64,000 bases of DNA, taken from NCBI RefSeq assembly GCF_009664975.1, contig NZ_WJXB01000004.1, positions 1 to 64,000 on the forward strand, read 5' to 3'. The DNA is from Paenibacillus monticola (GTDB lineage Bacteria; Bacillota; Bacilli; Paenibacillales; Paenibacillaceae). Both the position numbers and the translations under genes were made by a program. Below the pieces are notes generated by a model. That model had not been told where the DNA came from, did not search any database, and was given only the letters and a program-made list of their open reading frames with translations. Shown here piece after piece: positions 38,826 through 47,216 of the stretch (within the stretch, counting starts at the first letter, position 1; each line of letters starts with the position of its first letter).

Positions 38826-40187
38826 ATGGGTGGAGATCTCTTTTTCGATCGGATTCCCCCGCAGAATCTGGAGGCCGAGCAAGCGGTAATTGGCGCTATT
38901 CTGCTGCAGGATGAAGCACTGCTCACCACTATGGAGCGGGTGAATACCGAAGACTTCTACGATAAACCGCATCAAATGATATTTGAGGCGATGGTGCAGC
39001 TCGGAGAAGAGAGCCAGCCGATTGACCTTGTTACGCTGACGTCCAGACTGCAGGACAAGGGACAGCTGGAGGATATAGGTGGTGTCAGCTATTTGGCTAA
39101 GCTGGCTCATGCGGTGCCGACGGCGGCGAACGTAGAGTATTATGCGCAGATTATCGAAGAGAAGGCCATGCTGCGACGTCTGATCCGTACAGCAACACAG
39201 ATCGTAAGTGAAGGTTATACGGGCGGCGAAGATGTAGCCGGCATGTTGAGTGATGCTGAGCGGCGTATTCTTGAAATTTCGAATCGTCGCAGTGGCAGTG
39301 GATTTGTCGCCATTCGTGATGTGCTGATGCAGGTATTTGACCGGGTGGAGTTGTTGCACCAGAATAAGGGTGGGACTTCCGGTATTCCCTCTGGATTCGT
39401 GGATCTAGACAAAATGACCAATGGCTTTCAGCGAAACGATTTGATAATTGTGGCAGCCCGACCTTCCGTAGGGAAAACCGCATTTGCACTTAATATCGCC
39501 CAGAATGTATCTGTACGTGCCAAAGAGACTGTTGCGATATTCAGCTTAGAAATGTCAGCACCACAGCTGGTACAGCGTATGATTTGTGCCGAAGCCAACC
39601 TGGATGCCAATATTATGCGTACAGGGGACTTCAAGAGTGATGATGACTGGTCAAAGCTGACGATGGGGATTCAGTCGCTGTCGGAGGCGGAGATTTATAT
39701 TGATGATTCACCTGGTATTACCGTAACGGAAATTCGCGCCAAATGCCGGAGACTTAAGAAGGAAAAGGGTCTTGGTATGATCGTCATTGACTATCTGCAG
39801 CTGATACAAGGTCGCGGAAAGGGCGGGGAGAACCGCCAACAGGAAGTATCGGAAATCTCGCGTACGCTGAAACAGATTGCCCGTGAGCTGGATGTGCCGG
39901 TTATTGCACTGTCTCAGCTTAGTCGGGGCGTGGAGCAACGTCAGGATAAACGCCCAATGATGAGTGACTTGCGTGAGTCCGGTTCGATTGAGCAGGATGC
40001 CGATATCGTAGCGTTTCTGTATCGTGATGATTATTACAATCAGGATACGGAGAAGAAAAATATTATCGAAATCATCATAGCCAAACAGCGTAACGGACCC
40101 GTAGGTACGGTGGAGCTTGTATTCTTAAAAAACTTTAACAAGTTCGTCAACTACGAGCGAGCGCATGCAGAACCATTTGCAGGTTAA
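38826..40187 (+). CDS. dnaB: Replicative DNA helicase
   Basis: A 453-residue hexameric helicase (named DnaC in Bacillus subtilis). N-terminal helical domain PPQNLEAEQAVIGAIL, RecA-like motor with Walker A ARPSVGKTAFALNIAQ (about 213-228), Walker B MIVIDYLQLI near 320 and DLRESGSIEQDADIVAFLYRD near 385. It unwinds the fork ahead of DNA polymerase III. AACGGAGGAG upstream of the ATG lies within the end of rplI. The downstream hairpin at 40206-40246 is both its likely terminator and a PurBox-like pair. Confidence 0.97.
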   Translation: MGGDLFFDRIPPQNLEAEQAVIGAILLQDEALLTTMERVNTEDFYDKPHQMIFEAMVQLGEESQPIDLVTLTSRLQDKGQLEDIGGVSYLAKLAHAVPTAANVEYYAQIIEEKAMLRRLIRTATQIVSEGYTGGEDVAGMLSDAERRILEISNRRSGSGFVAIRDVLMQVFDRVELLHQNKGGTSGIPSGFVDLDKMTNGFQRNDLIIVAARPSVGKTAFALNIAQNVSVRAKETVAIFSLEMSAPQLVQRMICAEANLDANIMRTGDFKSDDDWSKLTMGIQSLSEAEIYIDDSPGITVTEIRAKCRRLKKEKGLGMIVIDYLQLIQGRGKGGENRQQEVSEISRTLKQIARELDVPVIALSQLSRGVEQRQDKRPMMSDLRESGSIEQDADIVAFLYRDDYYNQDTEKKNIIEIIIAKQRNGPVGTVELVFLKNFNKFVNYERAHAEPFAG

Positions 40188-40201
40188 GCTTATTCGTGAC
40201 A

Positions 40202-40246
40202 ATAACCGAACGATTGCACATTTACCCGTGTAATCGTTCGTTTTTA
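40202..40246. promoter_or_regulatory. Candidate PurR PurBox pair (also a terminator-like hairpin)
   Basis: CCGAAC (40206-40211) and GTTCG (40236-40240) form an inverted pair with exactly 24 bases between, inside AT-rich flanks (ATAACCGAACGAT on the left). This fits the Bacillus PurBox consensus AWWWCCGAACWWT arranged as an inverted pair before pur promoters. The arms (CGAACGATT..., ...AATCGTTCG) also form a stem followed by TTTTTA, so dnaB transcripts could end here. Both readings may hold. Confidence 0.6.
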
Positions 40247-40247
40247 T

Positions 40248-40276
40248 TTGACTTTAAAAATTACGGCTGTTACACT
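40248..40276 (+). promoter_or_regulatory. Candidate purA promoter
   Basis: A -35 TTGACT (40248-40253) and a -10 TACACT (40271-40276) are spaced by 17 bases, directly after the PurBox-like pair. A leader of about 120 bases follows, with hairpins AGCGG / CCGCT (40291-40307) and GGTGCT-GGCA-AGCACC (40371-40386), the latter 3 bases before the GGAGGA ribosome site. Confidence 0.6.
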
Positions 40277-40401
40277 GGGTATTGTGCTTTAGCGGGGTAA
40301 AACCGCTGGCGTCCGGAGGGCTGCGTACATAAGAATGCCGTACAGGGCCCATATTATTATGAAAAATAATGGTGCTGGCAAGCACCTACGGAGGAATGAA
40401 C

Positions 40402-41688
40402 ATGTCAACGGTAGTCGTCGTGGGAACACAATGGGGAGACGAAGGCAAAGGGAAAATCACAGACTTTTTGGCAGAGAGCGCAGATGTGGTCGCCCGGTAT
40501 CAAGGTGGTAATAATGCCGGTCACACGATTCTGATTGACGGTAAGAAGTATAAGCTCAGCTTGATTCCATCTGGTGTATTTTATAAAGAGAAAACTTGTG
40601 TAATTGGTAACGGAATGGTTATTAATCCGGAAGCGCTGATACAAGAAATTAATTATATTCACGAGAGCGGATTCGATACTACAAATTTGGTTATCAGCGA
40701 TCGTGCTCACGTTATTATGCCTTATCATATGTTGTTGGATGCTTTGGAAGAAGACCGCAAAGGTCCGAACAAGATTGGGACAACCCGCAAGGGGATCGGC
40801 CCATGTTATATGGATAAAGCTGCACGCAACGGTATTCGTATTGCCGATCTGATGGATGCTGAGGAATTCGAGCTGAGACTTCGTCCATTAATGGAAGAGA
40901 AGAATCAGGTTATTACACAGGTCTATGGTGGTGAGGCTCTAGATGTTGAAGAGATTCTAACCCAATATCTGGCCTATGCCGAAGTGCTGCGCAACTATGT
41001 AACAGATACATCTGTTGTGCTCAATGATGCCATTGATGCTGGTTCGAGAGTGTTGTTTGAGGGTGCACAAGGGGTTATGCTTGATATTGATCAAGGCACA
41101 TACCCGTACGTTACATCGTCTAATCCATCTGCTGGCGGTGTCTGCATCGGTTCTGGTGTTGGACCCTCCAAGATCAAACAGGTTATCGGGGTTGCCAAGG
41201 CTTATACCACTCGTGTGGGTGACGGCCCTTTCCCTACTGAACTGAATAATGAAATCGGGGAGTATATTCGGGAGACAGGCCATGAATATGGGACTGTAAC
41301 GGGACGTGCGCGTCGCGTAGGTTGGTTCGACAGTGTTGTCGTACGCCATGCTCGTCGTGTCAGCGGTCTTACAGGCTTGTCACTTAACTCCTTGGATGTA
41401 CTTAGCGGTCTTGAGACAGTAAAGATCTGTACGGGCTACAAATTCCGTGGGGAGATCATTAACCACTATCCGGCTAGTCTCAAAATGCTGGCGGAATGCG
41501 AAGCTGTATATGAAGAGCTTCCAGGCTGGAGCGAGGATATCACTTCTGCAAAAACACTGGAGGATTTGCCTGCGAATACCCGCCGATATGTAGAACGTGT
41601 ATCGGAGCTGACCGGCATCCCGATCGCGATTTTCTCGGTTGGGCGTAACCGGGAACAGACCAATCAAGTGCTGCCAATCTATATCTAA
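40402..41688 (+). CDS. purA: Adenylosuccinate synthetase
   Basis: A 428-residue GTP-dependent enzyme converting IMP and aspartate to adenylosuccinate, the first step toward [17 protein letters not shown] (about 8-21) holds the P-loop and catalytic Asp; NNAGHTI carries the catalytic His; GTTRKGIGP near 130 is family-typical. I start at the ATG at 40402, six bases after GGAGGAATGAA; earlier in-frame starts overlap the ribosome site or the leader hairpin. It follows dnaB as in Bacillus, but on its own promoter with a PurR-type operator. Confidence 0.97.
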   Translation: MSTVVVVGTQWGDEGKGKITDFLAESADVVARYQGGNNAGHTILIDGKKYKLSLIPSGVFYKEKTCVIGNGMVINPEALIQEINYIHESGFDTTNLVISDRAHVIMPYHMLLDALEEDRKGPNKIGTTRKGIGPCYMDKAARNGIRIADLMDAEEFELRLRPLMEEKNQVITQVYGGEALDVEEILTQYLAYAEVLRNYVTDTSVVLNDAIDAGSRVLFEGAQGVMLDIDQGTYPYVTSSNPSAGGVCIGSGVGPSKIKQVIGVAKAYTTRVGDGPFPTELNNEIGEYIRETGHEYGTVTGRARRVGWFDSVVVRHARRVSGLTGLSLNSLDVLSGLETVKICTGYKFRGEIINHYPASLKMLAECEAVYEELPGWSEDITSAKTLEDLPANTRRYVERVSELTGIPIAIFSVGRNREQTNQVLPIYI

Positions 41689-41702
41689 TAGTATGACCCT
41701 AT

Positions 41703-41754
41703 GAGGGAGTCCCGTAAGCCATGTAAATGGCCTATGAGGCTTCCTCTTTTTTTT
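41703..41754 (+). terminator. purA terminator
   Basis: GAGGGAGTC pairs with GGCTTCCTC (two wobbles), with an inner CCAT / ATGG, followed by eight T. Confidence 0.75.
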
Positions 41755-41904
41755 GAAATATAGGCAAGTAGAAGTTTCAAGATATCCTTATCTTCAGAGG
41801 TTTCCCAGAGCCCGTTCTAGTCAATACTTGAAAGATAGAAGCTACGGGCTGGATCATGCTCCTTCAGAGATAGGACATGAACATGAGTGAGGGGAGTGAT
41901 GAAG

Positions 41905-42564
41905 ATGAGGATAGTTAAGCGTACGCTTGGGGTGTGCCTAATTGTAGTGTTGGCGAGTGCACTTTCAATCCTGACAACAGGAGTGGTCGTGAATGCTTAT
42001 ATACAGTCAGTGTTGGCAAGCTTCGACATCAAGCTAGGTAGCTCTGCTCCGGGGCTAGGAGGGATGATGAAGAGTATCATTGGGATGGAGGATAAAGCTG
42101 CCTCGACCTCAACAGAGATAACAGAGAATACGAAAGAAACAAAATCTAGTTCGGGAGTACAGGATAAGGGCAGCACTCCAGATTCTTCGTCCCCTAAGAG
42201 TGAAGATCCTGAGGATGAAAAAGTTCCGGAGGATGCTGTACCTGCAATGGGACAACAAGCTTCAACAGATTCTGCGGCCTCCGACCAGAGTGAAAATTCG
42301 TTAGACCAACAATTGGTAATGACTCCCGAAGCCTTGGGTGACTTAAAGAATAATCTGCCATCTGATGAGAAGGCCAATATATTCAATATTCTGATGTCCA
42401 AGCTGCCTCAGGACGAAATGCAGAAGATCTCTACAGCAATGGAAGATGGATTAACAGAGGATGAAGTGAAGGAGCTGCAACAGGTAATTGCTAAGTATGT
42501 AGATCCAGAAGAATATGACACCTTAATGAAAATGCTTACACCAACTTTAGAGGAGTCTCCATAG
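41905..42564 (+). CDS. Acidic secreted or membrane-anchored protein of unknown function
   Basis: A 219-residue protein with a single N-terminal hydrophobic segment (about 8-28; signal peptide or anchor), then a long Ser/Glu/Asp/Lys-rich low-complexity stretch (about 60-145), then an acidic helical C-terminal domain (LPSDEKANIFNILMSKLP onward) rich in leucine and glutamate. I recognise no family. I start at the ATG at 41905, 8 bases after GGAG; ATG 41899 is possible. It lies between purA and the M23 peptidase with its own terminator, and could be a wall- or spore-linked factor, which is only a guess. Confidence 0.7.
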   Translation: MRIVKRTLGVCLIVVLASALSILTTGVVVNAYIQSVLASFDIKLGSSAPGLGGMMKSIIGMEDKAASTSTEITENTKETKSSSGVQDKGSTPDSSSPKSEDPEDEKVPEDAVPAMGQQASTDSAASDQSENSLDQQLVMTPEALGDLKNNLPSDEKANIFNILMSKLPQDEMQKISTAMEDGLTEDEVKELQQVIAKYVDPEEYDTLMKMLTPTLEESP

Positions 42565-42626
42565 CGGCAGAAAAGTGTCACAATTTGTACACCCACAAAA
42601 GGTTTAAAAGTCATATTTATACAAAT

Positions 42627-42650
42627 AACCCGCGAATTTCGCGGGTTTTG
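42627..42650 (+). terminator. Terminator after the acidic protein gene
   Basis: A 10-bp stem, AACCCGCGAA / TTCGCGGGTT, with a 1-base centre is followed by TTTTG. Confidence 0.75.
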
Positions 42651-42711
42651 TCATGATAACAAAGTTGAAATTTTTCACCCAGCTATGTTACAGTAAACAA
42701 GGATCATAATG

Positions 42712-42728
42712 TGTTAAAGTTTTGTAAC
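42712..42728 (+). promoter_or_regulatory. WalR binding site (exact consensus)
   Basis: TGTTAA-N5-TGTAAC fits the WalR (YycF) box TGTWAH-N5-TGTWAH at every position. It lies 137 bases upstream of the M23 peptidase start, and a further half-site TGTTAC is at 42686-42691. WalR controls wall hydrolases in Bacillus and Staphylococcus, and walR itself is the next gene downstream of the peptidase. Confidence 0.75.
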
Positions 42729-42865
42729 CTTTTGAAACAATATTTACTGCAACTGAAATTAGACGAATCTATCTAGAGAAATCTTAAGCGAACTATATAA
42801 AAGGGGTCGTATAACAAGCTTGCCACTCTAAAGCGAGTGATTGGGTGACTGAAAGGGAGAGTTTC

Positions 42866-44410
42866 ATGAATGGATTTAAATTCATGCGTCGGGTGGGGAA
42901 ACTGCAGGACGGTCAAACCGCAACTGGAGAATCCGGCGTAGAGCAGGTCAGTAATGCCGCAAGTGATACAAAAGTCTTTCATCAAGCAACGGGAGCTCGA
43001 AAGGTAAGGCGTTCCTGGATTTTGGCTTCAGCCGGTCTGGTGCTTCTGGCTACCTTTTTGATCGGTGCAGAGAAGAAATATGTTGGAGCAAATACGGTAG
43101 CTTATTATCGAGTAATGGTGCAGGGGCAGGAGATTGGAAACCTCAACGAAGAGGCACAGCTGGACAAGCTATTTGAAGAGAAACGGCAGGCTTATCAGGC
43201 TAAATATCCGGGTGCGGTGATGGTACTGCAAACAGAAGGCATTTCCACAGAATCGGAGAAGGCGTACAAACCGGAGATTGACAGTGCGGCAACGCTGAAG
43301 AAGTTGGATGGCCTGCTCAAAGCTTATGCAGTAGGTGTACAGTTGATGGTAGATGGCAAAGCAGTGGGCGTTGTGAAGGACCAGGAGACGGCAAATGCAG
43401 TTCTGCAAGGGGTGAAGAACTATTATACCCCCCAGACTAAGGCTTCAAAGGGTGCGAATTTGAAGAAGACAGCAGCTTCAAGCTCAGCTATTGCGTCAGC
43501 GAAAGCCGTTGACAAGGTGGAATCAACCAAAATTCGTGAGGCAGTGACCATTGTCCCGATTAAGGCAGACCCCAACAAAGTACTGGATGTAGCGGAGGCA
43601 ATCAAGGCATTTACGGAAGGTGAAGAGGAGCCCTTGCTCTATACCGTTGAGGAGGGCGACACGATCTCCGGTATTGCCAAACGTTTCAATATCACTCAGG
43701 CAGAAGTATTCCGTAATAACCCAGGAGCCAAAGAATTGGCCTTGCAAATCGGGGACGAGCTGCAGCTGAAGGTGGCACAACCGGATGTCACTGTAGTTAC
43801 TGTGGAGCAAGTTACAGAGCAGGTCGTTACAGAACCGGAAGTTATTGTTCGTAAAAGCGATTTATTACCGGCGGGTAAGCGTAAAGTTGTCCGCGCAGGA
43901 CAGACTGGGCTTAAAGAAATGCAGTATCGATTGACGAAGGAGAATGGCCTCGTTGTACAGGAGGAATGGCTGGGACAGACGGTGGTTAAAGATTCTCTGC
44001 CTGAGGTTGTATATAGTGGTACGAAGGTTGTTGGTGAAGGAACGGGCATGTTCGCTTGGCCTGTCACTGGGGCTGTAACTTCGAGTAGCTTCGGCGAGCG
44101 CTGGGGACGTGTTCATAAAGGCGTAGATTTGGTATCTGGCAATCGTACTATTATGGCTGCTGATGCGGGTACTGTATCATTCGCTGGTGTGCAAAGCGGA
44201 TACGGAAATGTGGTCATTATCAATCATCTCAATGGATATGAAACGTATTATGGGCATATGAGCAGCATCTCCGTTTCCGTAGGGCAGCGACTGGAGCAGG
44301 GAGCCAAGGTTGGCATTATGGGAAGTACCGGTCGTTCAACCGGCACACATCTGCATTTTGAAATCCGTAAGAACGGAACAGCCATCAATCCAATGAAATA
44401 TTTGAAATAG
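42866..44410 (+). CDS. M23 family peptidoglycan peptidase with LysM and G5 domains
   Basis: A 514-residue membrane-anchored wall enzyme. A single membrane segment (about 52-70), a long region (about 75-250), a LysM domain (YTVEEGDTISGIAKRFNITQ, about 260-305), a G5 domain (about 320-395) and a C-terminal LytM/M23 endopeptidase with HKGVDL, HLNGYETYYGHM and GTHLHFEIR, including the zinc ligands (H...D and HxH). It should cleave peptide cross-links of peptidoglycan. The ATG at 42866 follows GAAAGGGAG. An exact WalR box upstream and walRK downstream point to control by the WalKR wall-stress system. Confidence 0.93.
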   Translation: MNGFKFMRRVGKLQDGQTATGESGVEQVSNAASDTKVFHQATGARKVRRSWILASAGLVLLATFLIGAEKKYVGANTVAYYRVMVQGQEIGNLNEEAQLDKLFEEKRQAYQAKYPGAVMVLQTEGISTESEKAYKPEIDSAATLKKLDGLLKAYAVGVQLMVDGKAVGVVKDQETANAVLQGVKNYYTPQTKASKGANLKKTAASSSAIASAKAVDKVESTKIREAVTIVPIKADPNKVLDVAEAIKAFTEGEEEPLLYTVEEGDTISGIAKRFNITQAEVFRNNPGAKELALQIGDELQLKVAQPDVTVVTVEQVTEQVVTEPEVIVRKSDLLPAGKRKVVRAGQTGLKEMQYRLTKENGLVVQEEWLGQTVVKDSLPEVVYSGTKVVGEGTGMFAWPVTGAVTSSSFGERWGRVHKGVDLVSGNRTIMAADAGTVSFAGVQSGYGNVVIINHLNGYETYYGHMSSISVSVGQRLEQGAKVGIMGSTGRSTGTHLHFEIRKNGTAINPMKYLK

Positions 44411-44424
44411 TTGAGTATAACCAG

Positions 44425-44455
44425 CCACCCGAATATATTCGGGTGGTTTCTTCTT
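44425..44455 (+). terminator. M23 peptidase terminator
   Basis: An 11-bp palindromic stem, CCACCCGAATA / TATTCGGGTGG, is followed by TTTCTTCTT. Confidence 0.75.
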
Positions 44456-44508
44456 GGAAACATAAGAATTTATAGGTTTCACACGATAAATCATCTTAAT
44501 ATTTCCCG

Positions 44509-44555
44509 AAGAAACGGGTGCCGTCCATATATAGGACGGTGAAGCCGTTTCTTCT
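44509..44555. repeat. Two-stem hairpin repeat (CGTCC...GGACG type)
   Basis: The outer stem AAGAAACGG / CCGTTTCTT and inner stem CCGTCC / GGACGG closely resemble the hairpin at 19481-19529 (outer AAGAAAAACGGGT, inner GTCC / GGAC). Both lie between operons. It can act as a second terminator ahead of walR. Confidence 0.65.
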
Positions 44556-44652
44556 TGGAAGTCATGCTTATTTCGTAGGATGTGACGTCAGGACAGGTAT
44601 GTTAAAATAAAGGAATAAACGTTAGTTGGGATAGAAAGGTGAAGCGACAGAC

Positions 44653-45384
44653 ATGCAGATGGGGACGATTCTGGTAGTAGACGATGAACAGCCTATTGCT
44701 GACATATTGAAATTCAATTTGGAAAAAGAAGGCTATGAGGTTATCTGCGCCTTTGACGGGATCAGCGCTGTGGAGCTGGCTTTATCCATACGCCCCGATC
44801 TTATGCTGCTTGATCTCATGCTGCCGGGTAAGGACGGAATGGATGTTTGCCGTGAAGTGCGTTCCGCGCACCTGGATATTCCTATCATTATGCTAACCGC
44901 CAAGGACGGAGAGATTGACAAGGTGCTTGGTCTGGAGCTTGGTGCGGACGATTATGTGACCAAGCCGTTTAGTACGCGTGAACTGCTGGCCAGAGTAAAA
45001 GCCCAGATGCGGCGGCAGCATAAGCCAACCCCGTCCGAGGCACTCAGTGAGCCAGCAGAGAGCAAGCAGGGCATTCAACATTTTGATCTGTTTATAGATA
45101 CAGACATGTATTTGGTATACAAAGACGGAGAGCCACTAGACTTGACACATCGTGAGTATGAGCTGATCTATTATATGATTAGGCATGCCGGCAAGGTAAT
45201 GACCCGGGAGCATTTGTTGCAAGCCGTCTGGGGATTCGAATATTTCGGTGATGTGCGGACTGTAGATGTAACCATCCGACGTCTACGGGAGAAAATTGAG
45301 GAGAACCCCAGCAAGCCGGAATATATTTTCACCCGGCGTGGACTTGGTTATTTAATGCATAGCCCCAAAAGCGGAGGGCTGTGA
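44653..45384 (+). CDS. walR: Response regulator WalR (YycF)
   Basis: A 243-residue OmpR-family regulator: receiver domain with VVDDEQ and phospho-acceptor Asp in [13 protein letters not shown] (about 53-65) and [10 protein letters not shown], then a winged-helix DNA-binding domain ([17 protein letters not shown] near 215). WalR is the essential regulator of wall metabolism in low-GC Gram-positives. The ATG at 44653 has AAAGGTGAAG upstream at a long spacing; ATG 44659 is an alternative. Its stop overlaps the walK start (TGATG). Confidence 0.97.
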   Translation: MQMGTILVVDDEQPIADILKFNLEKEGYEVICAFDGISAVELALSIRPDLMLLDLMLPGKDGMDVCREVRSAHLDIPIIMLTAKDGEIDKVLGLELGADDYVTKPFSTRELLARVKAQMRRQHKPTPSEALSEPAESKQGIQHFDLFIDTDMYLVYKDGEPLDLTHREYELIYYMIRHAGKVMTREHLLQAVWGFEYFGDVRTVDVTIRRLREKIEENPSKPEYIFTRRGLGYLMHSPKSGGL

Positions 45385-47216
45385 TGAAGGGACTGTCCTT
45401 TTTCCGGACGATTCAGGCCAAGCTAATTATTGTTTACGTCCTATTGATTCTGATCGCGATGCAGCTGATAGGTGTTTATTTTGTCAGCTCCATGAAGAAT
45501 TCGTTAACAGATAACTTTACGAAGGATCTTAAAGCACGGGCAGAAATGTTATCGATTCTGACCGCGGATAAATTCGGCAGCGAAGCTGGAACGTCGGATG
45601 AGGAGACCGCAGTGGAAAGTCTGCGTGGCATGGTGAACAATCTATATATTAATGGTGCCGAGATTCAGGTGCTTGATGCCAACGGCAAAATTATTACTAC
45701 ATCCGTACCCTCACAAAGTGATTATGTCGGACAGCGCAATACACAGACTGTTGTCAGTCGCGCCTTACAGGGTATCAGTGATAACGAAGAATATATCATC
45801 GCTGATGATAATGTGCGTAAGAAGGTTGTGGCCAAACCCGTACTCTCGGGTGACAAGGTGGTAGGTGCCATTTATATCGCTGCGGACATGAAGGATCTAT
45901 ATGCTACGATGAGCCGCATCAACAGTGTCTTTATTTCGGGCATGCTGCTGGCTTTAGCGCTCACAGCTGTGTTGGGTGTAATTCTGGCCCATACCATTAC
46001 TCAGCCTATCAAGGAAATGACCAGGCACGCTACCGCTGTTGCGGAAGGGCGATTTAATCGGAAGATGCCGGTATTCGGCAATGATGAAATAGGACAACTG
46101 AGTCAGGCCTTTAATTATATGACCGGAAGATTACGTGAAGCCTTATCGCAAAATGAGGAGGAAAAGGAAAAGCTGGCTTCCATCCTCACCAATATGAGCG
46201 ATGGTGTGGTAGCTACGGATGAGAGCGGAGTAGTCATTCTGATGAACCGCCGCGCTGCCCTGATGTTGGGAGCGGAGGGGCCACTCCCGGAAGGCGCACC
46301 GCTTGCTGAGCTGCTGGGCCTTGATCAAGAGCAGTCCGTATCCTTGGCCAAAGGCAATGCCCAATCGGCCATGCTTCATCTGTCCCATCTTGGGGGTGAA
46401 GATCCTAACAGTGTTAGGGTAACCTTTACTCCAATCCACCGCCGGGAAGGGGTAGGAATTGCGGGTACGATTGCCGTGCTGCAGGATGTAACTGAACAAG
46501 AGAATCTGGAGGAGTCACGCCGGGAGTTTGTAGCGAATGTCTCGCATGAGCTGCGAACACCGCTTACGACAATTAAGAGCTACGCTGAGGCATTGGATGA
46601 CGGAGCGCTCGATGATCCGCAGCTGGCTGTGCGTTTTGTTGGTGTGATAAGGAATGAGACCGAGCGCATGATTCGTCTGGTTACAGATCTGCTGCATCTG
46701 TCACGGCTGGATTCCAGGGAAGCTCGTCTCCGAATTCAGCAGACCGATATCACCGAGATGCTAGAGGATGTGGCAGACCGCTTTTCCTTTCAGATTCGGC
46801 AAAAACGTATCGATATTAGCACAAGGGTCCGCAAGGAAGTCTCTACTGCCTGGCTAGACCGAGATCAAATTGATCAGGTGCTGGGCAATCTGGTCTCCAA
46901 TGCATTGAAATATACGCCAGAAGGCGGCACTATTGAATTGGAAGCTCTAAAGAGTGAGGAAGGTATGTTATCTATCTCCGTGCGCGATTCCGGGATCGGT
47001 ATCCCGAAGAAAGATATCGAGCGCATTTTTGAACGCTTTTACCGAGTAGATAAAGCACGCTCACGTAACATGGGTGGGACTGGGCTTGGACTGTCCATTG
47101 CCCGGGAAATTGTGAAGGCGCATGGCGGTTCTATTTCCCTACAATCGGAGCTAAATGAGGGCTCACAGGTAACCTTTACACTGCCTCTACAGAGCCAAAG
47201 GGGGAGTGAGGCGTGA
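45384..47216 (+). CDS. walK: Sensor histidine kinase WalK (YycG)
   Basis: About 610 residues: first membrane segment (about 10-32), extracellular PAS-like domain (about 35-180), second membrane segment (about 184-205), HAMP (about 206-260), cytoplasmic PAS (about 265-375), HisKA with phospho-acceptor His in VANVSHELRTPLTTIKSYAEA, and the ATPase with N box NLVSNALKYTPEGG, DSGIGIPKKDI and GGTGLGLSI. This is the full WalK layout. ATG at 45384 has GGAGG 7 bases upstream; the GTG at 45381 is possible. It overlaps walH by four bases. Confidence 0.97.
   Translation: MKGLSFFRTIQAKLIIVYVLLILIAMQLIGVYFVSSMKNSLTDNFTKDLKARAEMLSILTADKFGSEAGTSDEETAVESLRGMVNNLYINGAEIQVLDANGKIITTSVPSQSDYVGQRNTQTVVSRALQGISDNEEYIIADDNVRKKVVAKPVLSGDKVVGAIYIAADMKDLYATMSRINSVFISGMLLALALTAVLGVILAHTITQPIKEMTRHATAVAEGRFNRKMPVFGNDEIGQLSQAFNYMTGRLREALSQNEEEKEKLASILTNMSDGVVATDESGVVILMNRRAALMLGAEGPLPEGAPLAELLGLDQEQSVSLAKGNAQSAMLHLSHLGGEDPNSVRVTFTPIHRREGVGIAGTIAVLQDVTEQENLEESRREFVANVSHELRTPLTTIKSYAEALDDGALDDPQLAVRFVGVIRNETERMIRLVTDLLHLSRLDSREARLRIQQTDITEMLEDVADRFSFQIRQKRIDISTRVRKEVSTAWLDRDQIDQVLGNLVSNALKYTPEGGTIELEALKSEEGMLSISVRDSGIGIPKKDIERIFERFYRVDKARSRNMGGTGLGLSIAREIVKAHGGSISLQSELNEGSQVTFTLPLQSQRGSEA

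Noticed and set aside
40277..40401. Purine riboswitch before purA
   Set aside because: The conserved three-way junction core sequences are not visible; only simple hairpins are.
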